Origin: Pseudomonas sp. S04 | GTDB taxonomy: Bacteria; Pseudomonadota; Gammaproteobacteria; Pseudomonadales; Pseudomonadaceae | DNA: 64,000 nt | Assembly: GCF_009834545.1 (NCBI RefSeq) | Contig: NZ_CP019427.1 | Location: 372,001-436,000 of the forward strand | Reading direction: 5' to 3' | In this document: positions 48,762 to 61,628 of the stretch, piece after piece | Layout of the letters: each line of letters opens with the position of its first letter | How positions within the stretch are numbered: position 1 is the stretch's first letter | Made by a program: the position numbers and the translations under genes | The notes under the pieces: model-generated | The model's input: the letters and a program-made list of their open reading frames with translations, nothing else | Databases searched by the model: none | Told to the model about the DNA's origin: nothing

Positions 48762-49318
48762 TGGCCAGGATCAATCTTCTGCCATGGCGTGAAAAGCAGC
48801 GCGAGGCGCGGCACCAACATTTCTTGTGGCAGTTGGTCGGTATCGCCGTAGTTGCGACCGGCCTCATCGTGCTGGGCGAGCGCATCCTTGACCGCGCCAT
48901 CGAGCAGCAAGCTTCGCGCAACGCCTACCTTGGTGCCCGCATTGCCAGCCTGGATGAGCGGATCAGCCAGATCAGCGATCTACAAGCCCGGCGCGAGCAG
49001 TTGCTGGCGCGGTTGCAGATCATTCAGGGCCTGCAAGGTAATCGGCCGGCCAGTGTCAGGCTCTTCGATCAATTGACCCGCGCGCTGACCGATGGTGTGT
49101 ATTTCACCGAGTTGGGGAGGGTCGGCAAGACGCTGTCGATCGGCGGTGTGGCCGAATCCAATGCCCAGGTTTCGCAGCTCCTGCGTAGCCTTGCGGCCGC
49201 GGGTGGCCTGGCTGTTCCTGTGCTGGAGGAGGTTAAAACAGCAAGCGCTGGCGACGAGGGCTCGACCAGTGTTTTTCGCTTGACCGTGGCTCAGGCGCAA
49301 GCAGGCTTGGAGGCATGA
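48761..49318 (+). CDS. pilN: Type IV pilus alignment protein PilN
   Basis: Bitopic inner-membrane protein (185 aa). ARINLLPWRE is the PilM-binding N-terminal motif, followed by a membrane helix at about residues 22-42 and a periplasmic coiled-coil and ferredoxin-like domain. It overlaps pilO by four bases. Confidence 0.94.
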   Translation: MARINLLPWREKQREARHQHFLWQLVGIAVVATGLIVLGERILDRAIEQQASRNAYLGARIASLDERISQISDLQARREQLLARLQIIQGLQGNRPASVRLFDQLTRALTDGVYFTELGRVGKTLSIGGVAESNAQVSQLLRSLAAAGGLAVPVLEEVKTASAGDEGSTSVFRLTVAQAQAGLEA

Positions 49319-49920
49319 GGCGGCTGCCATGGTTGACCCTCGATGGCCTGGACATGCACAACATGGCGACCTGGCCGGCGCTGGGCAAAGCCCTGCTGGG
49401 CGTGCTGTTGATGGTGCTGCTGTTGGTCCTGGGCTACAGCTTTTATTTGCGCGACCTGCAGGCGCGGCTAGTACTTGCCCGTGCCGGGGAGGACGAGCTC
49501 AAGCAGGTATTTGTGAGCAAGGCGCATCAGGCGGCCCATTTACAGCCTTACCTCGAACAGATGAGGACTATGCAAAGCGCCTTCGCCACGCTGTTGCGAC
49601 AACTGCCCGGCGACACTGAGATGCCGGGGTTGCTGGAGGACATCAGTCGTGCAGGCTCGGGCAGTGGTCTGGAGCTGGAAGAGATCAAGTTGTTGCCCGA
49701 GGTCAACCAGCCGTTCTACGTCGAGCTGCCAATCCAGATCAGCGCGACGGGTGCCTACCATGACCTGGCGGCGTTCGTCAGCGCTGTCTCGGCCTTACCG
49801 CGGATCGTCACGCTGCACGACTTCAGCATTCGCCCGCTGGATTCCAGCGAGGGTCCGACGCTGCGCATGAACATCCTGGCAAGAACCTATCGCTCCGCCG
49901 ACAGCGGGCAGCAACCATGA
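49315..49920 (+). CDS. pilO: Type IV pilus alignment protein PilO
   Basis: Bitopic partner of PilN (201 aa). A short cytoplasmic N terminus and a membrane helix (about residues 22-45) precede a periplasmic coiled coil and a small alpha/beta domain (LPIQISATGAYHDLAAFVSAVS). It overlaps pilP by four bases (ATGA). Confidence 0.94.
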   Translation: MRRLPWLTLDGLDMHNMATWPALGKALLGVLLMVLLLVLGYSFYLRDLQARLVLARAGEDELKQVFVSKAHQAAHLQPYLEQMRTMQSAFATLLRQLPGDTEMPGLLEDISRAGSGSGLELEEIKLLPEVNQPFYVELPIQISATGAYHDLAAFVSAVSALPRIVTLHDFSIRPLDSSEGPTLRMNILARTYRSADSGQQP

Positions 49921-50444
49921 ACACGGTGCGTTGCGGGTGGTTGGCGTTGTTGCTCGGTGGTCTGGCTGGCTGTGGTGGTGAGCGCGATTTCAGTGATCTG
50001 GACACCTTCATGGATGAAGCGCGCCTTGAATTGCCCGGCCCTCTCGAAGCCGTGCCGACGTGGGCGTCGTACCCGGTGTTCAGTTACGGCGCGGCGTCGC
50101 TGCGCAGTCCGTTCTCGCCGCAGGTCACGACGGGCGAGGAGGGGCTGGTGCGAGGCGAGCCAAGGGGTGAGCCGGATCGACTGCGGCCCCGCCAGCACCT
50201 CGAGCGCTTCGGTATCGAGCAGTTCGAAATGGTCGGCACCATGGTCGGTACCTCGGGGGCGTATGCCCTGCTGCGCGGTGCGGGTGCGGTGCATCGGCTC
50301 AAGGTGGGTGACTACCTCGGGCGCAATGAAGGCCGAGTGGTATCGGTCAGCGAGACCCGGGTCGAGGTGGTCGAGCTGGTGCCCGACGGCCAGGGCGCCT
50401 GGCTGGAACGACTACGCAGCCTTTCCTTGAACACGCACTCCTAG
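49917..50444 (+). CDS. pilP: Type IV pilus lipoprotein PilP
   Basis: Inner-membrane lipoprotein linking PilNO to the secretin (175 aa). Lipobox LAGC places the acylated cysteine at residue 19. A disordered stretch precedes the beta-sandwich domain (HRLKVGDYLGRNEGRVVSVSETRVEVVEL). It lies 13 bases before pilQ. Confidence 0.94.
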   Translation: MNTVRCGWLALLLGGLAGCGGERDFSDLDTFMDEARLELPGPLEAVPTWASYPVFSYGAASLRSPFSPQVTTGEEGLVRGEPRGEPDRLRPRQHLERFGIEQFEMVGTMVGTSGAYALLRGAGAVHRLKVGDYLGRNEGRVVSVSETRVEVVELVPDGQGAWLERLRSLSLNTHS

Positions 50445-50457
50445 TGGAGCTCTAACC

Positions 50458-51828
50458 ATGTACAGGATTTTTTCGACCCTCGGTGTGGCGCTATGGATTG
50501 CGCTGCTGTCACCGGGGTTGTTGGCCAACTCCAGGGCGCTGGATATTGTCGCGCCGCCCGGTGATCAGCGCGCCGAGCGTCATGCCTACAGTGGCGAAAG
50601 GTTGTCGTTGAATTTCCAGGACATCGAAGTGCGTTCGGTGCTGCAACTGATCGCCGACTTCACTGGCCTCAATCTGGTGGCCAGCGACTCGGTGCAGGGC
50701 AGCATCACGCTACGCCTGGATAACGTGCCCTGGGACCAGGCGCTGGACCTGGTACTCAAGACCAAGGGCCTGGACCAGCGTCGGGCTGGCAACGTCCTGC
50801 TGGTCGCCCCGGCGCAGGAAATTGCCGCCCGTGAGCGGCAGACGCTGGAGTCGCAGCGGCAACTGGCCGAACTCGCCCCACTGCGGCGTGAGCTGTTGCA
50901 GGTCAATTACGCCAAGGCCACTGAAATAGCCCGGCTGTTCCAGTCAGTGACCAATGCCCAGGACCGACTCGACGAGCGAGGCACGCTGACGGTGGATGAG
51001 CGGACCAACAACATCATCGCCTTCCAGACCCAGGATCGAATGGACGAGCTACGACGGATCGTCACGCAACTGGATGTGCCGGTACGCCAGGTGATGATCG
51101 AGGCGCGGATCGTCGAGGCCAATGTCGATTACGACAAGAGTCTGGGCGTGCGCTGGGGTGGTGCGATGGGCCGGGGCAACTGGAGTGCCTCCGGGGTTGG
51201 CGGCGATGGAGCGGCTCTGCTCAGCTCGGGCAGCGCGCCATTTGTCGATATGGGGGCAGCGGGTGCTACCTCGGGGCTGGGCATTGCATTCATTACCGAT
51301 AACCTGCTGCTCGACCTTGAACTGTCGGCCATGGAGAAAACCGGCAACGGCGAAGTCGTCTCGCAACCCAAGGTGGTGACTGCCGACAAGGAGACCGCGA
51401 AGATCCTCAAGGGCACCGAAATTCCTTATCAGGAGAGCAGCTCCAGCGGCGCCACCTCGGTGTCGTTCAAGGAGGCTTCGCTGTCGCTGGAGGTGACGCC
51501 GCAGATCACCCCGGACAATCGCATCATCATGCAGGTCAAGGTCACCAAGGACGAGCCCGATTACCTGAACAAGGTGCAGGATGTGCCGCCGATCAAGAAA
51601 AACGAGGTCAATGCCAAGGTGCTGGTGGTCGATGGGGAAACTATCGTGATAGGCGGGGTTTTCTCAAATACTCAAAGCAAGGTTGTAGATAAGGTGCCAT
51701 TTCTTGGTGATGTGCCGTATCTTGGCCGCCTTTTCCGGCGTGACGTGGTGTCGGAGAAAAAATCCGAGCTGCTGGTATTTCTCACTCCGCGTATCATGAA
51801 TAACCAGGCGATTGCTGTGAGTCATTGA
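50458..51828 (+). CDS. pilQ: Type IV pilus secretin PilQ, short form
   Basis: Outer-membrane secretin through which the pilus passes (456 aa). A signal peptide ends near LLANS. It is followed by an STN/N0-like domain ([22 protein letters not shown]), an N1/KH domain and the secretin barrel ([32 protein letters not shown]). It is far shorter than the roughly 700-residue P. aeruginosa PilQ because the N-terminal AMIN domains are missing. The frame itself is intact. Whether it assembles functional pili is open. Confidence 0.92.
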   Translation: MYRIFSTLGVALWIALLSPGLLANSRALDIVAPPGDQRAERHAYSGERLSLNFQDIEVRSVLQLIADFTGLNLVASDSVQGSITLRLDNVPWDQALDLVLKTKGLDQRRAGNVLLVAPAQEIAARERQTLESQRQLAELAPLRRELLQVNYAKATEIARLFQSVTNAQDRLDERGTLTVDERTNNIIAFQTQDRMDELRRIVTQLDVPVRQVMIEARIVEANVDYDKSLGVRWGGAMGRGNWSASGVGGDGAALLSSGSAPFVDMGAAGATSGLGIAFITDNLLLDLELSAMEKTGNGEVVSQPKVVTADKETAKILKGTEIPYQESSSSGATSVSFKEASLSLEVTPQITPDNRIIMQVKVTKDEPDYLNKVQDVPPIKKNEVNAKVLVVDGETIVIGGVFSNTQSKVVDKVPFLGDVPYLGRLFRRDVVSEKKSELLVFLTPRIMNNQAIAVSH

Positions 51829-51832
51829 TTCT

Positions 51833-52351
51833 GTGCGAAATTTGATTCTTGTTGGGCCAATGGGTGCGGGTAAAAGCACCATCGGCCGCTTGCTGGCCAA
51901 AGAGCTGCGTCTGCCGTTCAAGGATTCCGATAAGGAAATTGAATTGCGCACAGGCGCCAATATCCCGTGGATCTTCGATAAGGAAGGCGAACCCGGCTTT
52001 CGTGATCGCGAGCAGGCGATGATCGCCGAGCTCTGTGAGCTCGATGGCGTGGTGCTGGCGACCGGCGGTGGTGCGGTCATGCGCGAAGCCAATCGTCGGG
52101 CGCTGCACGCCGGCGGTCGCGTGGTCTACTTGCACGCCTCGGTCGAGCAGCAGGTCGGGCGCACCGCGCGCGACCGCAATCGTCCCTTGCTGCGTACCGC
52201 TGATCCGGCAAAAACCCTGCGTGACTTGCTGGCCCTGCGCGATCCGCTGTATCGGGAAATCGCCGACCTGGTGGTGCAAACCGATGAGCGGCCGCCGCGG
52301 ATGGTGGTGCTGGATATTCTGGAACGCTTGCAGCAGCTACCTCCCCGTTAA
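51833..52351 (+). CDS. aroK: Shikimate kinase
   Basis: Fifth step of the shikimate pathway: ATP-dependent 3-phosphorylation of shikimate (172 aa). Walker [10 protein letters not shown] is at residues 8-16, DSDKEIE contacts the substrate, and GGGAV is the second family motif. The GTG start lies four bases after the pilQ stop with no clear ribosome site, so it probably depends on translation of pilQ. Confidence 0.96.
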   Translation: MRNLILVGPMGAGKSTIGRLLAKELRLPFKDSDKEIELRTGANIPWIFDKEGEPGFRDREQAMIAELCELDGVVLATGGGAVMREANRRALHAGGRVVYLHASVEQQVGRTARDRNRPLLRTADPAKTLRDLLALRDPLYREIADLVVQTDERPPRMVVLDILERLQQLPPR

Positions 52352-52498
52352 TCCGCAGGGCGAAATGCGCTATCCTCGGCGTCGCGCCATGGCGGCCGTC
52401 GGGTGTGGCGCATGGCTAGCACGCCACGTCACACAGGCAGACGTGGCCAGTCGATAACATAAGACAGGACGCCTGATTCCAACTTACTGTGGGGACAC

Positions 52499-53599
52499 AT
52501 GCAGACACTTAAGGTTGATCTAGGCGAGCGTAGCTACCCGATCCATATTGGCGAAGGGTTGCTGGATCAGCCCGAGTTGCTGGCGCCACACATCGCCGGA
52601 CGGCAGGTGGCAATCATCTCCAACGAGACCGTTGCCCCGCTGTATCTGGAGCGCTTGACCCGCAGCCTGGCGCAGTTCTCGGTCATTTCCGTGGTACTGC
52701 CCGACGGCGAAGCCTTCAAGAACTGGGAAACCCTGCAAAGCATATTCGACGGCCTGCTGACCGCGCGCCATGACCGCCGCACCACCGTGATCGCCCTGGG
52801 CGGCGGAGTGATTGGCGACATGGCCGGGTTCGCTGCCGCCTGTTACCAGCGGGGCGTGGACTTCATCCAGGTACCGACCACCCTGTTGTCGCAAGTCGAC
52901 TCCTCGGTGGGCGGCAAGACCGGTATCAACCATCCGCTGGGCAAGAACATGGTCGGCGCCTTCTATCAGCCCAACGTGGTGCTGATCGATACCGCCACCC
53001 TTAATACGCTGCCGGAGCGCGAGCTGTCCGCGGGCCTGGCCGAAGTCATCAAGTACGGTTTGATCTGCGACGAGCCGTTCCTCACCTGGCTCGAAGAAAA
53101 CGTTGACCGCCTGCGGGCTCTGGACCAGGACGCCCTGACCTATGCGATCGCGCGCTCCTGTGCAGCCAAGGCCGCGGTGGTCGGTGCCGACGAGCGTGAG
53201 ACCGGCGTGCGCGCCACTCTCAACCTGGGACATACCTTCGGTCACGCCATCGAAACCCACATGGGCTATGGTGTGTGGCTACATGGTGAGGCGGTCGCTG
53301 CTGGCACCGTAATGGCCCTGGAGATGTCCTCGCGCCTGGGCTGGATCACTCCCAAGGAGCGTGACCGGGGCATTGCCCTGTTCCTGCGCGCCGGGTTGCC
53401 GGTGATCCCGCCGCCAGAGATGAGCGAAGCCGATTTTCTCGAACACATGGCAATCGACAAGAAAGTAATCGACGGACGTCTGCGCCTGGTGCTGCTGCGC
53501 CGCATGGGCGAGGCAGTCGTGACCGACGATTATCCGAAAGAGATTTTACAGGCAACGCTGGGAGCGGATTACCGTGCCCTGGCTCAGCTGAAAGGTTAA
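52499..53599 (+). CDS. aroB: 3-dehydroquinate synthase
   Basis: Second shikimate-pathway step: NAD+- and metal-dependent cyclisation of DAHP to 3-dehydroquinate (366 aa). The [29 protein letters not shown] and [11 protein letters not shown] motifs carry the NAD and metal ligands. It follows aroK by 147 bases and precedes the DamX-like gene by 10 bases, the common aroK-aroB-damX order. Confidence 0.98.
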   Translation: MQTLKVDLGERSYPIHIGEGLLDQPELLAPHIAGRQVAIISNETVAPLYLERLTRSLAQFSVISVVLPDGEAFKNWETLQSIFDGLLTARHDRRTTVIALGGGVIGDMAGFAAACYQRGVDFIQVPTTLLSQVDSSVGGKTGINHPLGKNMVGAFYQPNVVLIDTATLNTLPERELSAGLAEVIKYGLICDEPFLTWLEENVDRLRALDQDALTYAIARSCAAKAAVVGADERETGVRATLNLGHTFGHAIETHMGYGVWLHGEAVAAGTVMALEMSSRLGWITPKERDRGIALFLRAGLPVIPPPEMSEADFLEHMAIDKKVIDGRLRLVLLRRMGEAVVTDDYPKEILQATLGADYRALAQLKG

Positions 53600-53609
53600 T
53601 AAGATCACA

Positions 53610-55196
53610 ATGACCAGTTTGCATGCCGACGAGGCGTTCCTAGGCCACTACCAGTTGAACCACGACCCCTTTGCTCCGCGGGTGCCTGGCTTCAAGTTTT
53701 TCCCTGCCCAGCGCAAACCGGTGCTGGGGCAACTGCATCACCTGGCCCGCTACAGCCAGTTGTTGCTGGTGGTCACTGGCCCGCTGGGCAGTGGCAAGAC
53801 CCTGTTGCGTCAGGCGCTGGTGGCCAGCACCAACAAACAGTCGGTGCAGAGCGTGGTGGTTTCCGCCCGTGGTGCCGGCGACGCAGCGGGTGTGCTGCGT
53901 CAGGTAGCCCAGTCCCTGGATGTCGCCCAGGCGGAAGTCGGTGCGATCCTCAAGCAAGTGGTGCAACTGGCGCTGACCGGCCAGGAAGTCTATCTGCTGG
54001 TGGATGATGCCGAGCAGCTCGACGAATCGGCGCTTGAGGCTTTGCTGGCCTTGGCTGCTGGCGCCCCGGAAGGCCGCCCGCATGTGTTCCTGTTTGGCGA
54101 GCCTTCGCTGATCGCCGGGCTTGAGCAGTTGAGCACCGAGGAAGAGCGCTTCCACGTGATCGAGCTGCAGCCCTACGCGGAAGAAGAAACCCGCGAATAC
54201 CTGGCCCAGCGTCTTGAGGGTGCGGGCAGGGGAATCGAACTTTTTACCGCTAATCAGATCTCTGAGATTCACGAAAGCTCCGACGGCTGGCCTGGAAACA
54301 TCAACCAGGTTGCCCGCGATGCGATGATCGAAGCCATGATTGCTAGCCGCTCCGCGGTCAAGCGTCCAAGTATGGGGTTCAACATGCCGAAGAAACACGT
54401 ATTGGCGATATCCGCCGTAGTCGTGGTCGCGGTGGCTGCCGCCTGGTTGCTGCCAGGTCGCAACAAGACACCAACCACCGGGGCTCCAGCCAACGAGCAG
54501 GCGCAGTTACCCCTGGGTCAGGGTGCCAACGGCGGTGCGCCGTCGGTCGAATTCGCCGGCAATACCCAGCCAATGCCCTTGCCGTTGGTCGGCCAGTCGC
54601 AGCCGGTGATGCGCGGTCCTTTGGCTGAAGCTGCCGGTGGCATCACCGAGGGCGATGATGGCGTGCCGCTCGAAGGCTCCAGCAGTGTTCCGCCGACCGT
54701 AACCACCATTGCTCCGCCAAGCGGCGTGCCTGCCGGTCCTGCGCCGACGCCCGCGGCCAAGCCGGTGCCTGCGCCAACCCAGGTCGCGACGGCCAAGCCT
54801 GCCCCGGCCCCAGTGGCCAAGCCGGCACCCGCGCCTGTGGTCAAGCCAGCGCCGGTGACCAAGCCAGTAGAGAAGCCAGCCACTGTCGCCAAGGCAGCGC
54901 CGGCAGCCGGTGGCACCTGGTATGCCGGTCAGAAGCCGGGTAACTACGTGGTACAAATCCTCGGCACCAGCTCGGAAGCCTCGGCCCAGAGCTTCGTCAA
55001 GGAGCAGGGCGGCGAGTACCGTTATTTCAAGAAAGTTCTCAACGGCAAGCCGCTTTACGTCATCACCTACGGTAACTTCGCCAACCGCGATGCCGCTGTA
55101 TCCGCCATCAAGGCCTTGCCAGCGAAGGTTCAGGCTGGTAAACCTTGGCCTCGCTCTGTCGCCAGCGTCCAACAAGAACTGGCAACAGCTCGCTGA
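53610..55196 (+). CDS. AAA ATPase/SPOR fusion protein (DamX-like)
   Basis: 528-residue protein. The N-terminal ExeA-like ATPase domain has P-loop GPLGSGKT at residues 57-64 and Walker B VYLLVDDAEQLD. A membrane helix lies near 264-284. A Pro/Ala-rich linker with KPAPAPV repeats follows, and the C-terminal SPOR domain (YVVQILGTSSEASAQSFVKEQGG) binds septal peptidoglycan. Position after aroB matches E. coli damX, a division-site protein. Here the ATPase domain is retained with its P-loop. Confidence 0.9.
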   Translation: MTSLHADEAFLGHYQLNHDPFAPRVPGFKFFPAQRKPVLGQLHHLARYSQLLLVVTGPLGSGKTLLRQALVASTNKQSVQSVVVSARGAGDAAGVLRQVAQSLDVAQAEVGAILKQVVQLALTGQEVYLLVDDAEQLDESALEALLALAAGAPEGRPHVFLFGEPSLIAGLEQLSTEEERFHVIELQPYAEEETREYLAQRLEGAGRGIELFTANQISEIHESSDGWPGNINQVARDAMIEAMIASRSAVKRPSMGFNMPKKHVLAISAVVVVAVAAAWLLPGRNKTPTTGAPANEQAQLPLGQGANGGAPSVEFAGNTQPMPLPLVGQSQPVMRGPLAEAAGGITEGDDGVPLEGSSSVPPTVTTIAPPSGVPAGPAPTPAAKPVPAPTQVATAKPAPAPVAKPAPAPVVKPAPVTKPVEKPATVAKAAPAAGGTWYAGQKPGNYVVQILGTSSEASAQSFVKEQGGEYRYFKKVLNGKPLYVITYGNFANRDAAVSAIKALPAKVQAGKPWPRSVASVQQELATAR

Positions 55197-55544
55197 AGAT
55201 TCGGCGGCCTTACCCAGGCCGCCTCTCCCGGCACCTCAAAATTTCTGCAAGGCATGCTGCCCTCAGGCCGCGTGCATTGTGGTGTCTGCGTCACAGTAGT
55301 CTTTGAGTCGTTGCGGTCAGAATTAAAAAAAGTTTTGACTAGCACAGTAGATCGCTTTAAACCTTTCATAAATGCGACATAGATTTGCGACATTTCGTCG
55401 TCAAATTTGTGAGCCTCTGTGTCGGTGTGTACAATGACCTCCCTTTTGCCCCCGCAAAGCTGGCGTACGTTCGGCGCGGAAGGTAAGTGGTTGAATTGAA
55501 AAGAAATTTGTCTCGATAAGAGGCAGCCTGGTGAGAAAGTGTCT
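55197..55544 (+). other. Intergenic region upstream of gltB
   Basis: A 348-base gap. It starts with a hairpin GGCGGCCT (55203-55210)/AGGCCGCC (55216-55223) without a T-tract. An A/T-rich stretch follows, then two direct TGCGACAT copies (55373-55380 and 55386-55393) and a sigma-70 promoter at 55407-55435. No gene seen. Confidence 0.6.
55407..55435 (+). promoter_or_regulatory. Putative sigma-70 promoter of gltBD
   Basis: TTGTGA (55407-55412), a 17-base spacer and TACAAT (55430-55435), giving a leader of roughly 100 bases. The two TGCGACAT direct repeats 13 bases apart lie just upstream and could be an activator site. Confidence 0.6.
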
Positions 55545-58500
55545 ATGAAAGCAGGTCTGTACCAACCAGATGAATTCAAGGATAACTGCGGTTTCGGCCT
55601 GATAGCCCATATGCAGGGCGAACCCAGTCATACCCTTTTGCAAACGGCCATCGAGGCCCTGACCTGCATGACCCACCGCGGTGGGATCAACGCCGACGGC
55701 AAGACCGGTGACGGTTGCGGTCTGCTTATTCAGAAACCGGATGTGTTCCTGCGGGCAATCGCCCAGGAAACCTTCGGCGTAGCATTGCCCAAGCAATATG
55801 CAGTGGGCATGGTGTTCTTCAATCAGGACCCGGTTAAAGCCGAGGCCGCGCGCGAGAACATGAACCGCGAGATCCTCGCCGAAGGCCTGCAGTTGGTCGG
55901 CTGGCGCAAAGTGCCGATCGATACCAGCGTCCTTGGCCGCCTGGCCCTGGAGCGTCTGCCGCAGATCGAACAGGTGTTCATCGCCGGCGATGGCCTGAGC
56001 GATCAGGACATGGCAATCAAGCTGTTCAGCTCCCGTCGTCGTTCGTCCGTGGCCAACGCCGCCGACACCGACCACTACATCTGCAGCTTTTCCCACAAGA
56101 CCATCATTTACAAAGGCCTGATGATGCCGGCGGACCTCACCGCCTTCTATCCGGACCTGAGTGACCAGCGCCTGCAAACCGCGATCTGCGTGTTCCACCA
56201 GCGCTTCTCCACCAACACCCTGCCGAAATGGCCGTTGGCCCAACCGTTCCGCTTCCTGGCGCACAACGGCGAGATCAACACCATCACCGGCAACCGCAAC
56301 TGGGCCGTGGCCCGTCGCACCAAGTTCAGCAACGACCTGATGGACCTGGAAGAGCTCGGCCCGCTGGTCAACCGCGTGGGTTCGGACTCCTCGAGCATGG
56401 ACAACATGCTGGAGCTGATGGTCACCGGTGGCATCGACCTGTTCCGTGGCGTGCGGATGATCATTCCGCCAGCGTGGCAGAACGTCGAGACCATGGACCC
56501 GGACCTGCGTGCGTTCTACGAGTACAACTCGATGCACATGGAGCCGTGGGACGGTCCGGCTGGCGTGGTCATGACCGACGGTCGCTACGCGGTGTGCCTG
56601 CTTGACCGTAACGGTCTGCGTCCGGCGCGCTGGGTCACTACCAAGAACGGCTTCATCACCCTGGCCTCGGAAATCGGCGTCTGGAACTACCAGCCGCAAG
56701 ATGTGATCGCCAAGGGCCGCGTGGGTCCGGGCCAGATCTTTGCCGTGGACACCGAGACCGGGCAGATCCTCGACACCGACGCCATCGACAACCGCTTGAA
56801 GTCCCGTCATCCGTACAAGCAATGGCTGCGCAAGAATGCCCTGCGCATCCAGGCGACCATGGAAGACAACGACCACGGTTCGGCTTTCTACGACGTCGAC
56901 CAGCTCAAGCAGTACATGAAGATGTACCAGGTGACGTTCGAAGAGCGTGACCAGGTACTGCGTCCACTGGGTGAGCAGGGCTACGAAGCTGTTGGTTCGA
57001 TGGGCGACGATACGCCGATGGCCGTGCTGTCCCAGCGCGTGCGCACGCCGTACGACTATTTCCGCCAGCAGTTCGCCCAGGTTACCAACCCGCCGATCGA
57101 CCCGCTGCGTGAAGCCATCGTCATGTCGCTGGAGATCTGCCTCGGTGCCGAGCGCAACATCTTCCAGGAGTCGCCGGAACACGCTTCACGCGTGATCCTC
57201 AGCTCGCCGGTGATTTCCCCGGCCAAGTGGCGCTCGCTGATGAACCTCGATCGCCCGGGCTTCGAACGCCAGATCATCGACCTCAACTACGACGAGAGCC
57301 TTGGCCTCGAAGCCGCAGTGCGCAATGTCGCTGACCAGGCTGAAGAAGCCGTGCGCGCCGGTCGCACCCAGATCGTGCTGAGCGACCGTCATATTGCCCC
57401 GGGCAAGTTGCCGATCCACGCTTCGCTGGCTACCGGCGCGGTGCACCACCGCCTGACCGAAAAAGGCCTGCGCTGCGACTCCAACATCCTGGTCGAGACC
57501 GCCACTGCGCGCGATCCGCACCACTTCGCGGTACTGATCGGGTTCGGCGCTTCGGCGGTCTATCCGTTCCTGGCCTATGAAGTGCTGGGCGACCTGATCC
57601 GCACCGGCGAAGTGCTGGGCGACCTCTATGAGGTGTTCAAAAACTACCGCAAAGGCATCACCAAGGGCCTGCTGAAGATCCTGTCGAAGATGGGCATCTC
57701 CACCATTGCGTCCTACCGTGGTGCGCAGTTGTTCGAAGCCATCGGCCTGTCCCAGGAAGTCTGCGACTTGAGCTTTCGTGGCGTACCGAGCCGGATCAAG
57801 GGCGCGCGTTTCGTCGACATCGAAGCCGAGCAGAAGGCCCTGGCTGCCGAAGCCTGGAGCCCGCGCAAGCCGATCCAGCAGGGCGGCCTGCTGAAGTTCG
57901 TCCACGGTGGCGAATATCACGCCTACAACCCGGACGTGGTCAACACCCTGCAAGCCGCTGTGCAGCAGGGTGACTACGCCAAGTTCAAGGAATACACGGC
58001 GCTGGTGGATAACCGCCCGGTGTCGATGATCCGCGACCTGTTCAAGGTCAAGACCCTCGAGACGCCGCTGGACATCAGCGAGATCGAACCGCTGGAATCG
58101 GTGCTCAAACGCTTCGACTCCGCCGGTATCTCGCTCGGCGCGCTGTCGCCGGAAGCCCACGAAGCCCTGGCCGAAGCCATGAACCGCCTGGGTGCGCGTT
58201 CCAACTCCGGCGAAGGCGGCGAAGACCCGGCACGCTACGGCACCATCAAGAGCTCGAAAATCAAGCAAGTCGCCACTGGCCGTTTTGGTGTGACCCCGGA
58301 ATACCTGGTCAACGCCGAAGTGCTGCAGATCAAGGTGGCCCAGGGCGCCAAGCCAGGCGAAGGCGGGCAACTGCCGGGCGGCAAGGTCAACGGCCTGATC
58401 GCCAAGCTGCGTTACGCAGTGCCAGGCGTGACCCTGATCTCGCCTCCGCCGCACCACGACATCTACTCGATCGAAGATTTGTCGCAGCTGATTTTCGACC

Positions 58501-59990
58501 TCAAGCAAGTCAACCCCAAGGCCCTGGTCTCGGTGAAACTGGTGGCAGAAGCTGGCGTCGGCACCATTGCCGCCGGTGTGGCCAAGGCCTATGCCGACCT
58601 GATCACCATCTCCGGCTACGACGGCGGCACCGGTGCTTCGCCGCTGACCTCGATCAAGTACGCCGGCGCTCCATGGGAACTGGGACTGGCGGAAACCCAC
58701 CAGACCCTGCGCGGCAACGACCTGCGCGGCAAGGTTCGGGTGCAGACCGACGGTGGCCTGAAAACCGGCCTCGACGTGATCAAGGCGGCCATCCTCGGCG
58801 CTGAAAGCTTCGGTTTCGGCACCGCGCCAATGATTGCCCTGGGCTGCAAATACCTGCGCATCTGCCACCTGAACAACTGCGCCACCGGCGTGGCGACCCA
58901 GAACGAGAAGCTGCGCAAGGATCACTACATCGGTACCGTCGACATGGTGGTGAACTTCTTCACCTACGTCGCCGAAGAAACCCGTGAGTGGCTGGCCAAG
59001 CTGGGCGTGCGCTCCCTCGAAGAGCTGATCGGGCGGACCGACCTGCTGGACATCCTCGAAGGCCAGACCGCCAAGCAGCAACACCTGGACCTGACACCGT
59101 TGCTGGGCAGCGATCACATCCCGGCAGACAAACCACAGTTCTGCCAGGTCGAGCGCAACCCTCCGTTCGACAAGGGCCTGCTGGCCGAGAAAATGGTCGA
59201 CCTGGCCACCTCGGCCATCAACGACCTGAGCGGCGCCGAATTTAACCTGGACATCTGCAACTGCGACCGTTCGATCGGTGCGCGGATCTCCGGTGAAATC
59301 GCGCGTAAGCACGGTAACCAGGGCATGGCCAATGCGCCGATCACCTTCCGCTTCAAAGGTACTGCCGGGCAGAGCTTTGGCGTATGGAACGCCGGCGGCC
59401 TGAACATGTACCTGGAAGGCGATGCCAACGACTACGTGGGCAAGGGCATGACCGGCGGCAAGCTGGTTATCGTTCCGCCCAAGGGCAGCCTCTACAGGAC
59501 GCAGGACAGCGCCATTATCGGCAACACCTGCCTGTACGGCGCCACGGGCGGCAAGCTGTTTGCCGCCGGTACCGCGGGCGAGCGTTTTGCGGTGCGTAAC
59601 TCCGGTGCCCACACCGTGGTCGAAGGCACTGGCGATCACTGCTGCGAATACATGACCGGTGGTTTTGTCTGCGTCCTGGGCAAGACCGGTTACAACTTCG
59701 GCTCAGGCATGACCGGTGGTTTCGCCTATGTGCTCGACCAGGACAACACCTTCGTTGACCGGGTCAACCATGAACTGGTGGAAATCCAGCGGATCAGCGG
59801 CGAGGCGATGGAAGCCTACCGTAGCCATTTGCAGCGCGTGCTGAACGAGTACGTCGAGGAAACCGACAGCGAGTGGGGTCGTGAGCTCGCCGAGAACCTC
59901 GATGATTACCTGCGCCGTTTCTGGTTGGTCAAGCCTAAGGCTGCCAGCTTGAAAACGTTGCTTTCCAGCACTCGTGCCAACCCGCAGTGA
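55545..59990 (+). CDS. gltB: Glutamate synthase, large subunit
   Basis: NADPH-GOGAT alpha subunit (1481 aa): converts glutamine and 2-oxoglutarate to two glutamates. An N-terminal glutamine amidotransferase with Cys15 (FKDNCGFG) becomes the catalytic N terminus after a short propeptide is removed. A central domain, the FMN-binding synthase domain ([12 protein letters not shown]), a 3Fe-4S cysteine cluster ([19 protein letters not shown]) and a C-terminal beta-helix (GXXG repeats) follow. ATG 55545 fits the ribosome site better than GTG 55539. gltD follows by 32 bases. Confidence 0.98.
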   Translation: MKAGLYQPDEFKDNCGFGLIAHMQGEPSHTLLQTAIEALTCMTHRGGINADGKTGDGCGLLIQKPDVFLRAIAQETFGVALPKQYAVGMVFFNQDPVKAEAARENMNREILAEGLQLVGWRKVPIDTSVLGRLALERLPQIEQVFIAGDGLSDQDMAIKLFSSRRRSSVANAADTDHYICSFSHKTIIYKGLMMPADLTAFYPDLSDQRLQTAICVFHQRFSTNTLPKWPLAQPFRFLAHNGEINTITGNRNWAVARRTKFSNDLMDLEELGPLVNRVGSDSSSMDNMLELMVTGGIDLFRGVRMIIPPAWQNVETMDPDLRAFYEYNSMHMEPWDGPAGVVMTDGRYAVCLLDRNGLRPARWVTTKNGFITLASEIGVWNYQPQDVIAKGRVGPGQIFAVDTETGQILDTDAIDNRLKSRHPYKQWLRKNALRIQATMEDNDHGSAFYDVDQLKQYMKMYQVTFEERDQVLRPLGEQGYEAVGSMGDDTPMAVLSQRVRTPYDYFRQQFAQVTNPPIDPLREAIVMSLEICLGAERNIFQESPEHASRVILSSPVISPAKWRSLMNLDRPGFERQIIDLNYDESLGLEAAVRNVADQAEEAVRAGRTQIVLSDRHIAPGKLPIHASLATGAVHHRLTEKGLRCDSNILVETATARDPHHFAVLIGFGASAVYPFLAYEVLGDLIRTGEVLGDLYEVFKNYRKGITKGLLKILSKMGISTIASYRGAQLFEAIGLSQEVCDLSFRGVPSRIKGARFVDIEAEQKALAAEAWSPRKPIQQGGLLKFVHGGEYHAYNPDVVNTLQAAVQQGDYAKFKEYTALVDNRPVSMIRDLFKVKTLETPLDISEIEPLESVLKRFDSAGISLGALSPEAHEALAEAMNRLGARSNSGEGGEDPARYGTIKSSKIKQVATGRFGVTPEYLVNAEVLQIKVAQGAKPGEGGQLPGGKVNGLIAKLRYAVPGVTLISPPPHHDIYSIEDLSQLIFDLKQVNPKALVSVKLVAEAGVGTIAAGVAKAYADLITISGYDGGTGASPLTSIKYAGAPWELGLAETHQTLRGNDLRGKVRVQTDGGLKTGLDVIKAAILGAESFGFGTAPMIALGCKYLRICHLNNCATGVATQNEKLRKDHYIGTVDMVVNFFTYVAEETREWLAKLGVRSLEELIGRTDLLDILEGQTAKQQHLDLTPLLGSDHIPADKPQFCQVERNPPFDKGLLAEKMVDLATSAINDLSGAEFNLDICNCDRSIGARISGEIARKHGNQGMANAPITFRFKGTAGQSFGVWNAGGLNMYLEGDANDYVGKGMTGGKLVIVPPKGSLYRTQDSAIIGNTCLYGATGGKLFAAGTAGERFAVRNSGAHTVVEGTGDHCCEYMTGGFVCVLGKTGYNFGSGMTGGFAYVLDQDNTFVDRVNHELVEIQRISGEAMEAYRSHLQRVLNEYVEETDSEWGRELAENLDDYLRRFWLVKPKAASLKTLLSSTRANPQ

Positions 59991-60013
59991 TATGCGCCTG
60001 AAGAGTTTGATGA

Positions 60014-61441
<1,428 letters not shown>

Positions 61442-61468
61442 ACCCCGTTCGAAACTGCAACGCAATAC

Positions 61469-61498
61469 CTGTGGGAGCTGGCAAGCCAGCTCCCACAG
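61469..61498. repeat. Single REP, perfect 30-bp palindrome
   Basis: CTGTGGGAGCTGGC-AA-GCCAGCTCCCACAG, 14-bp arms with a 2-base centre, 27 bases after the gltD stop. It may act as the 3' end or stabilising hairpin of gltBD. Confidence 0.9.
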
Positions 61499-61628
61499 TG
61501 TTTTGTGGTGCTGCAAAAACTGCATTTCATTGCGACAAATTGACCCGATAGACAAAAGGCTGACCTGCAACCGTGCCTTTTGCGTCCGGCTCTGAGAAAA
61601 TGCCCGCACTTTTTTTCCGGATGCCGAC

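Noticed and set aside
55401..59639. Long open frames antisense to gltB (593 and 817 codons) and similar ones antisense to opgH (982 codons), argS and others
   Set aside because: They lie wholly opposite strongly recognised genes, have no family resemblance and low-complexity composition, and are expected from third-position GC bias in this genome.
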